5,156 bases of DNA, taken from assembly GCA_036510575.1 (NCBI GenBank), contig DATCDR010000193.1:1-5156 (forward strand), given 5' to 3'. The notes beneath the pieces were generated by a model, which saw nothing but the letters and a program-made list of their open reading frames with translations, was not told where the DNA came from and ran no database searches. Positions within the stretch are counted from its first letter, which is position 1. Each line of letters begins with the position of its first letter. This document shows, one piece after another, positions 1 through 4,024 of this stretch. Source of the DNA: DATCDR01 sp036510575 (GTDB lineage: Bacteria > Actinomycetota > Acidimicrobiia > Acidimicrobiales > Bog-793). The position numbers and the translations under genes were made by a program.

Positions 1-1
1 C

Positions 2-781
2 GAAGGGCCGTATGGCGGCGTTCACGTCCCACTGGTTCTCGAGCTCGCACATCTGCTGACAGCCCTCTGCATTCTCGTGTGCATCGTCGTGGCCGCTCTG
101 CGGCTGCTCCGCGGAGCTGTTCTCGGCCAAAATCGGGGCGACGCCGGTGCTTTTGCCACATGGCGCCTAGATGACCTGCTCGTCTTCGGGATCCTCGGTG
201 ACGTCGTCGTCTTCGAGGTGCTTACGCTCAGCAACAACATCTTGTACGCCCGATATCTGACGGTTGGCGTGATCTTCTCGGTGATCCTTGCCGCACGGAT
301 CCTCGGACGAGCAAGCCCCGCGATTCATCCAGGGCGGGCCCTGCGAGTCGGAGCGGCGGCGGCGATCGTCCTTGTAGCCCTCCTTAGCGTCGAGGTCGCT
401 ATTGAGCTGCACGCACCCGTTCCGGACCAACCGGTGGTCGCGCTCGACAACTTCTTGATGGCGCACCACCTCCGTAGTGGCATCGGTGACTACTGGGCCG
501 CCTCCGTCGTGTCGGTGCAGTCCGAGGGAGCGATCGAGATTCGCCCGGTCGTCGCGAATCTCCGAAAGATCCTCGAGCCCGATGGCCGTCAAGCAACCGC
601 ATCCTGGTACGCAGGCAAGCACTTCCAGTTCCTCGTCTACCAAGACGAGCCGTACGGTCGCGTGGATGCCGCTACCGTGACCGGGACGTTCGGGCCGCCG
701 GAGACAACCTGGGTCGTCGGCACCTTCCACGTGGTCGTCTGGGCGCATCCAATCGCGCTCAGCGGGCCCGCCTTCCCCTAG
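2..781 (+). CDS. Multi-pass membrane protein, C-terminal fragment (possible GT-C glycosyltransferase-like)
   Basis: The frame is open from the left edge, so the 259 codons seen are only the C-terminal part. A GTG at 77 lies inside a hydrophobic segment and is not a credible start. Four likely membrane segments are visible, at about fragment residues 12-38, 58-76, 85-101 and 116-136. A soluble tail of about 120 residues follows and ends the protein. The stretch ARYLTVGVIF (residues 83-92) resembles the RYLxPA-type segment near the end of GT39/ArnT-like and related actinobacterial membrane proteins. The tail has YWAASVVSVQSEG (164-176) followed by IRPV, then an SWY motif (201-203). I associate this pattern with uncharacterised actinobacterial membrane proteins whose C-terminal domain follows a GT-C-like core. 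The catalytic region, if there is one, lies off the window. A role in envelope glycosylation is inference, supported only by the two mannosyltransferases about 2 kb away. Coding is fairly secure; function is not. Confidence 0.8.
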   Translation, partial: EGPYGGVHVPLVLELAHLLTALCILVCIVVAALRLLRGAVLGQNRGDAGAFATWRLDDLLVFGILGDVVVFEVLTLSNNILYARYLTVGVIFSVILAARILGRASPAIHPGRALRVGAAAAIVLVALLSVEVAIELHAPVPDQPVVALDNFLMAHHLRSGIGDYWAASVVSVQSEGAIEIRPVVANLRKILEPDGRQATASWYAGKHFQFLVYQDEPYGRVDAATVTGTFGPPETTWVVGTFHVVVWAHPIALSGPAFP

Positions 782-793
782 CAGCGCCGCTGC
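781..793 (+). terminator. Short GC hairpin at the stop codon, possible terminator
   Basis: GCAGC (781-785) and GCTGC (789-793) form a perfect 5-bp stem with a 3-base loop, starting on the last base of the TAG stop of the upstream membrane-protein gene. No T-run follows. Actinobacterial terminators often lack one, but a stem this short is also expected by chance in GC-rich DNA. Confidence 0.2.
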
Positions 794-883
794 CGCAAGT
801 TCTGGGCGGAGTCGGGGGAGATCGGAGCCAGCCACCGCCACCGCAGAGCTCGGCAAGCTGCGAAGCGCTCGTGATCTTTGCCC

Positions 884-889
884 TAGTAT
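884..889 (+). promoter_or_regulatory. Possible -10 element for the tRNA-Asp/tRNA-Phe transcript
   Basis: TAGTAT matches the actinobacterial TAnnnT-type -10 box and is one of the few AT-rich hexamers in the 177 bases between the membrane-protein gene and tRNA-Asp. Transcription from it would start near 896 and give a leader of about 60 bases. I find no good TTGACA-like -35 at 16-19 bases upstream (the region reads GCGAAGCGC), so the call rests on the -10 alone. Confidence 0.25.
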
Positions 890-929
890 GCAGATCGCGT
901 CGCGGCTGAAGAGTCGATGCGGCCACGGT

Positions 930-963
930 GGTCCTTGTCGTGGTCGGTGAACGCTTAAGGACC
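930..963 (+). repeat. Inverted repeat joining the leader to the 5' end of tRNA-Asp
   Basis: GGTCCTT (930-936) is the exact reverse complement of AAGGACC (957-963), with 20 bases between. The right arm includes the first five bases of the mature tRNA-Asp (959-963). The left arm carries GGTCC, the same bases as part of the tRNA's 3' acceptor strand, so in the precursor it could compete for pairing with the 5' acceptor strand. A 7-base match over this distance may be coincidence. Confidence 0.3.
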
Positions 964-1033
964 TGTGGTGCAGCCTGGAGTGCACGCCGCCCTGTCAAGG
1001 CGGAGGTCGCGGGTTCAAATCCCGTCAGGTCCG
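959..1033 (+). tRNA. tRNA-Asp (anticodon GTC)
   Basis: A complete cloverleaf can be drawn by hand. The acceptor stem GGACCTG (959-965) pairs perfectly with CAGGTCC (1026-1032). The D stem GTGC (968-971) pairs with GCAC (982-985) around a 10-base loop containing the conserved GG (977-978). The anticodon stem CCGCC (987-991) pairs with GGCGG (999-1003) around loop CTGTCAA, which puts anticodon GTC at 994-996. The variable loop is AGGTC. The T stem GCGGG (1009-1013) pairs with CCCGT (1021-1025), with one G-T pair, around loop TTCAAAT. The discriminator is G at 1033, as expected for tRNA-Asp. CCA is not encoded (CGT follows), so the CCA-adding enzyme must supply it. It decodes GAC and GAU. It is followed 48 bases later by tRNA-Phe on the same strand and is probably co-transcribed with it. 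Confidence 0.97.
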
Positions 1034-1081
1034 CGTAGGAGTTCGTCCTCATGTTCCTCGGAGCGAGAAGACAGACACCTC

Positions 1082-1154
1082 GGTCGGGTAGCTCAGTTGG
1101 CAGAGCGCGCGCCTGAAAAGCGCGAGGTCACCGGATCGACGCCGGTCCCGACCA
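1082..1154 (+). tRNA. tRNA-Phe (anticodon GAA)
   Basis: The acceptor stem GGTCGGG (1082-1088) pairs perfectly with CCCGACC (1147-1153); the discriminator is A at 1154. The D stem GCTC (1091-1094) pairs with GAGC (1103-1106) around loop AGTTGGCA. The anticodon stem CGCGC (1108-1112) pairs with GCGCG (1120-1124) around loop CTGAAAA, giving anticodon GAA at 1115-1117. The variable loop is AGGTC. The T stem ACCGG (1130-1134) pairs with CCGGT (1142-1146). The T loop reads ATCGACG (1135-1141), so position 54 is A instead of the nearly universal T. All other features look functional. CCA is not encoded. The Asp-Phe tandem order is common in actinobacteria. Confidence 0.97.
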
Positions 1155-1166
1155 CAACAAACCTTC

Positions 1167-1188
1167 AGGTGAGAGAATTGCCTCATCT
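1167..1188 (+). terminator. Hairpin downstream of tRNA-Phe, possible terminator or processing element
   Basis: AGGTGAG (1167-1173) can pair with CTCATCT (1182-1188) as a 7-bp stem with one G-U pair and an 8-base loop, beginning 13 bases after the tRNA-Phe discriminator. The position suits a terminator for the tRNA transcript, but C-rich sequence follows instead of a T-run. If it does not terminate, the acetyltransferase gene downstream may be read from the tRNA transcript; I see no clear separate promoter between 1189 and 1272. Confidence 0.3.
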
Positions 1189-1272
1189 CCCGGCCACTCA
1201 CGCCACCAAGCCTCTGATTTGGCCCGTTGATAACGTGAATCCGACTGCGGCGGGAGGAAATCAGCCCGAATC

Positions 1273-1279
1273 AGGGGAG
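1273..1279 (+). promoter_or_regulatory. Ribosome binding site of the acetyltransferase gene
   Basis: AGGGGAG lies 5 bases upstream of the ATG at 1285. It is purine-rich, complementary to the 16S rRNA tail, and fixes the start. A second purine run, GGGAGGAAA (1252-1260), lies too far upstream and has no start codon at a usable distance. Confidence 0.65.
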
Positions 1280-1284
1280 TCGCG

Positions 1285-1818
1285 ATGACCGTTGAGCACG
1301 GAGGATTCGAGGACGAGAGTCGGACAGGCACTGCCGTCCGCCCCGCAACAGAAGGCGACCTCGACGCGATCGTGGCGATCTACAACGACGTGCTCGAGAC
1401 AAGCTCCACGATCTGGAGCGAATCCCCAACGACGGTCGACGAACGCCGAGAGTGGCTAGCGGAGAAAAGGACCACCGACTACCCGATTCTCGTAGCCGAG
1501 CAGAACGAGGTTCTCGGATTCATCGCGGCCGGTCCGTTTCGACCGTGGCAGGGCTACGCCACGACGGTTGAGCACTCGATCCACGTCCATCGCGAGGCTC
1601 GCAACCGCGGAGTGGGCGGCTTGCTCCTTGGCGCAATGGAACAGGCACTGCGAAACCGCGGCACCCACGTCCTGATTGCTGGAATCGACGCAGCCAACGA
1701 TGGCTCTATTCGATTTCACGTGCGAGCCGGGTTTGCCGAAGTTGCCCGAATGCCAGAGGTCGGGCGCCTCCGCGGGGAATGGCGCGACCTCGTGCTGGTT
1801 CAAAAGCAACTTGTGTGA
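1285..1818 (+). CDS. GNAT-family N-acetyltransferase, phosphinothricin / L-amino-acid acetyltransferase type
   Basis: This 177-residue cytoplasmic protein transfers acetyl from acetyl-CoA to a small amine, probably an amino acid or analogue. Residues about 17-175 form one GNAT domain. The start VRPATEGDLDAIVAIYN (18-34) is typical of the Pat/Bar/YncA(MnaT) branch. It is followed by ER..W (53-57), PILVAE (67-72) and GFIAAGPFRPW (78-88). VEHSIHV (95-101) carries the family's Glu at 96. The acetyl-CoA loop RNRGVG (106-111) fits the R/QxxGxG/A rule. HVRAGF (145-150) and the C-terminal VGRLRGEWRDL (159-169) match the VGxKxGxWxD signature of this branch. Length is normal for the family. An extra 15 or so residues, polar and acidic, precede the domain. 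The ATG at 1285 has a good ribosome binding site, and its stop overlaps the next gene by 4 bases. Family members range from herbicide-resistance enzymes to methionine-sulfoximine or general amino-acid acetylases; the substrate here cannot be read from sequence. Confidence 0.93.
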   Translation: MTVEHGGFEDESRTGTAVRPATEGDLDAIVAIYNDVLETSSTIWSESPTTVDERREWLAEKRTTDYPILVAEQNEVLGFIAAGPFRPWQGYATTVEHSIHVHREARNRGVGGLLLGAMEQALRNRGTHVLIAGIDAANDGSIRFHVRAGFAEVARMPEVGRLRGEWRDLVLVQKQLV

Positions 1819-2429
1819 TCTGGGTGGTCCGCGTCGAAGTCGTCGTGTTTGACCTCGGAGGGGTCGTTTGTAATTTTGAGCCACGCGCTCGGCTCTCGGC
1901 TCTGGCCGAAGCGACCGGGCTCGACGAGGACCACGTCGAGGACGCGATCTGGACGTCAGGCCTCGATTCGGCGCTTGATCGAGGTGAGTTCGATCTTCAG
2001 CGCGCGCTCGCGACCGTGATTGACGCGCTCGAGCAGCGAGTCGACGAAGCAGCGCTCCTTAGCGCGTGGGCGAAAGCATTTGTCGCAGATCCCGCGGTCG
2101 CCGCACTCGCAGAAGGGCTAGATCGTCAATCGGCGATCTTTACCAACAACGGTCCGATGCTCGAGGAGTGCCTATGTCGCGGCCTCGTGCCCGTGAGCGA
2201 CGTCTTCAACCCGATCCTTTTCGCCTGGCACCTAGGAGCACCAAAGCCGGAGTCGAGATCCTTCGCACAGGCCGCTGCCGCGCTCGGGCACGAGGCGGCG
2301 GAACTCATGTTGGTAGACGACGACGCTACGAATGTGGCCGGGGCGCGCCGATCGGGTTGGAGGGCGATTCACTTCGAAAGCACGGCTCAACTGACTAAGG
2401 AGCTTCTTGCCGCTGAAGTTTCCTCGTAG
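1815..2429 (+). CDS. HAD-superfamily (subfamily IA, YihX-like) hydrolase
   Basis: This is a probable cytoplasmic phosphatase of 204 residues acting on a small phosphorylated metabolite. Motif I is VVVFDLGGVV with nucleophile Asp13. Motif II is FTNN with Thr110. Motif III is GAPKPE with Lys144. Motif IV is LVDDDATN with Asp168-170. Residues about 20-90 form the helical cap of a IA-type HAD. The residue two after the nucleophile is Gly, not the usual general-acid Asp, as in YihX-like proteins (DLGN/DLGG), which can still be active phosphatases. I chose GTG 1815 because it overlaps the acetyltransferase stop as GTGA, the usual arrangement for translational coupling, and no Shine-Dalgarno sequence is visible. 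GTG 1824 is a close alternative (201 residues). ATG 1779 would overlap the upstream gene by 40 bases and add an extension with no family match that I recognise. The substrate is unknown; alpha-glucose-1-phosphate is one YihX substrate but should not be assumed. Confidence 0.9.
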   Translation: MIWVVRVEVVVFDLGGVVCNFEPRARLSALAEATGLDEDHVEDAIWTSGLDSALDRGEFDLQRALATVIDALEQRVDEAALLSAWAKAFVADPAVAALAEGLDRQSAIFTNNGPMLEECLCRGLVPVSDVFNPILFAWHLGAPKPESRSFAQAAAALGHEAAELMLVDDDATNVAGARRSGWRAIHFESTAQLTKELLAAEVSS

Positions 2430-2452
2430 TCGGCCGAACGGCGAAAGTACCG

Positions 2453-2458
2453 TAGGCT
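2453..2458 (+). promoter_or_regulatory. Possible -10 element upstream of the mannosyltransferase gene
   Basis: TAGGCT, in the context CCGTAGGCTGATG, resembles actinobacterial -10 boxes. It sits in the 73-base gap between the HAD gene and the mannosyltransferase gene, and would start transcription near 2465, about 38 bases before the GTG. No clear -35 hexamer lies 17-18 bases upstream (TCGGCC there). If it is not a promoter, the gene is probably read through from the acetyltransferase-HAD unit. Confidence 0.3.
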
Positions 2459-2478
2459 GATGCGTCGCGTGCAAATGC

Positions 2479-2505
2479 CACCTCGGGCAGCGGGAGCGTG
2501 AGGTG
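2479..2505 (+). other. Hairpin that could mask the mannosyltransferase start codon
   Basis: CACCTC (2479-2484) is the exact reverse complement of GAGGTG (2500-2505), which contains the GTG start (2503-2505). A G-U pair (2485-2499) can extend it. The ribosome binding site GGGAG (2492-2496), 6 bases before the start, would sit in the 13-base loop. A shorter competing stem, TGCC (2476-2479) with GGCA (2486-2489), is also possible. Whether either affects translation is unknown. Confidence 0.3.
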
Positions 2506-4014
2506 ACGACCGCTACTCCGGCGGTCCTTCAAAAGCCAGCAGAGAGTGCTCCGCGGTCGCTGCCACTTCGTGTCGCAGGCGGAGCGGGATTCGTCGGTTG
2601 CACGCTCGTTCTCCTTGGAGTGGCCACCAGAAGTTCGCCGTTCGCCCTGAAGTTGCCCGGAGCGTGGTTCTTCGGCGCGCCTTCGAACGATGGAGCTTCG
2701 GCGACGACGAGTAACGCCGCCTTCTTCGGCGTGATCCTCGTCTACCTCGGAACAGGAGTGATGCTCGCCTCGTGGTTCGAACTCCTTCGTACCCTCAAGC
2801 GGCACCCGGATATCCGCGTCAAACGTCTCGTGCCTATCTTCATCGGCTGGTGCGTGCCGGTGGTGCTCATGCCGCCGATATTCAGCCACGACGTCTACGT
2901 CTATGCCGCGCAAGGCCAAATGGTCGACAGCGGGATCAACCCCTATCTGCACGGACCCCAGTCGCTTGGCGGCGGAGCATTCCTGGCTCTCGTCGATCCG
3001 ATCTGGAAGCGCTCGATCTCCTCGTACGGTCCGGTCTGGGAGCGTCTCTCGGGATGGGTCGTCGCAACGTCGCGCCACGACGTCTTGGCCTCGATCGTCG
3101 GATTCCGGCTGATCGCCCTACTCGGTGTGGTGATGATCGCCTGGGGAGTCGCTGAGCTCTCGCGCTCGTCGGGTCGAAGCGGAAGCGTCGCATTCGCGCT
3201 CGCGGCCTTGAACCCGCTGACACTCCTCATTCTCTTTGGCAGCTCACACAACGACGCCCTGATGGTCGGTCTTCTCATTCTCGGATGCGTGGCTACACGT
3301 CGCGACCATCCCTTCTTAGGGCTTGTGGTGTGCGCGATCGCTGCACAGATCAAGATCCCGGCGATTCTCGGAGACGTCTATATCGGCTGGTGGTGGAGCA
3401 CCTCCGTACCTGAGTGGCGTCCGCGCATCGAACGAATCCTCGCGGCGGGCGCGATCTGCATCGTTTGGATTGTCGCGATCGGCGCCGGCGCCGAACTGGG
3501 CTGGCACTGGCTAAAAGGGCTCTCGAACCCGGGAGTAGTGGTCTCGTGGCTTGATCCCTCGACCGCGGTGGGGCTGCTCCTTGGTCACATCGCCGGCGCA
3601 GTGGGCTATGCGGGTCACAACGGAGGCTTCATCAGCGCGGCCCGGATAGCAGGGCTATGCGCTGCCGCCGTTATCTCGCTCGTCCTGCTGTTGCGGTCCG
3701 AGCGCTCGGATCCCTATTTCGCGCTCGGCTGGAGCCTGCTCGCGATCGCGCTGCTTGGCCCTGACATCTGGCCCTGGTACGAAACCTGGGGCATCGTCGT
3801 TCTCGCGGTGACGGCTGACCGATGGACGTTACGTATTGTGATCGCACTATCCGCCGAAGCGTGCTTCACCGACTTCCCTACCGGTGAGCTCCTCCGGGCA
3901 CCCCATGAGCTCGTCACGATCGTCTGTTGGACGGCTCTGCTCGGCGCCGCGGTGCTCTACGGGAGCCTTCGCCTCCTGCCGAACCGTCGCAGACTCCCCA
4001 CTCGATCGGGCTGA
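2503..4014 (+). CDS. Polyprenol-phosphomannose-dependent alpha-1,6-mannosyltransferase, MptA/MptB family (GT-C)
   Basis: This 503-residue integral membrane enzyme is predicted to add mannose from polyprenol-phosphomannose, on the outer face of the membrane, to an alpha-1,6-mannan chain. That is the step MptA and MptB perform in lipomannan synthesis in mycobacteria and corynebacteria. About a dozen hydrophobic segments run through it, the first near residues 24-41, then 72-94 and 107-125. The first large loop has FSHDVYVYAAQGQMV (127-141), matching the family's SRDVYSYxAQG; Asp130 is the expected catalytic base. It is followed by NPY (146-148), VDPIWK (164-169) and YGP (175-177). Further family marks are NPLTLL (237-242), SSHNDALMVGL (247-257) and WPWYETWG (423-430). 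The C-terminus is short and basic. Length is close to mycobacterial MptA and shorter than MptB. The GTG start has GGGAG 6 bases upstream. It ends 10 bases from the convergent GT87 gene. The family call is firm; MptA versus MptB and the exact acceptor are not resolved. Confidence 0.9.
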   Translation: MTTATPAVLQKPAESAPRSLPLRVAGGAGFVGCTLVLLGVATRSSPFALKLPGAWFFGAPSNDGASATTSNAAFFGVILVYLGTGVMLASWFELLRTLKRHPDIRVKRLVPIFIGWCVPVVLMPPIFSHDVYVYAAQGQMVDSGINPYLHGPQSLGGGAFLALVDPIWKRSISSYGPVWERLSGWVVATSRHDVLASIVGFRLIALLGVVMIAWGVAELSRSSGRSGSVAFALAALNPLTLLILFGSSHNDALMVGLLILGCVATRRDHPFLGLVVCAIAAQIKIPAILGDVYIGWWWSTSVPEWRPRIERILAAGAICIVWIVAIGAGAELGWHWLKGLSNPGVVVSWLDPSTAVGLLLGHIAGAVGYAGHNGGFISAARIAGLCAAAVISLVLLLRSERSDPYFALGWSLLAIALLGPDIWPWYETWGIVVLAVTADRWTLRIVIALSAEACFTDFPTGELLRAPHELVTIVCWTALLGAAVLYGSLRLLPNRRRLPTRSG

Positions 4015-4024
4015 AGGGTCTTCG

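Noticed and set aside
77..79. GTG as start of the left-edge gene
   Set aside because: Upstream codons to the window edge stay open and encode the first half of a membrane helix, so the GTG is internal.
167..985. Long open frame (272 codons) on the - strand
   Set aside because: It runs antisense to the membrane-protein gene and into tRNA-Asp. Its composition is Arg/Asp/Gly-rich with no recognisable motif, as expected for a shadow frame in GC-rich DNA.
759..1052. Open frame on - strand with the peptide DLTGFEPATSALTGRR
   Set aside because: This is the antisense translation of tRNA-Asp, a common annotation artefact.
1020..1160. tRNA 3' ends as attachment sites for an integrated element
   Set aside because: I found no direct repeat of either tRNA 3' end elsewhere in the window, and there is no integrase or phage-like gene.
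1252..1260. GGGAGGAAA, a strong ribosome-binding-like sequence
   Set aside because: No ATG, GTG or TTG lies 4-12 bases downstream, and the gene start at 1285 has its own closer site.
965..1288. Open frame on + strand giving a 107-residue protein
   Set aside because: It reads through both tRNAs. Peptides such as SRVQIPSGP and VAQLAERAPEKREV are the well-known spurious translations of tRNA genes.
1779..1814. ATG 1779 as start of the HAD gene
   Set aside because: It would overlap the acetyltransferase by 40 bases and add residues not expected before motif I, which normally lies within about 15 residues of the start.
2395..3078. Open frame of 227 codons on the - strand
   Set aside because: Antisense to the alpha-1,6-mannosyltransferase, charged low-complexity composition and no domain; a shadow.
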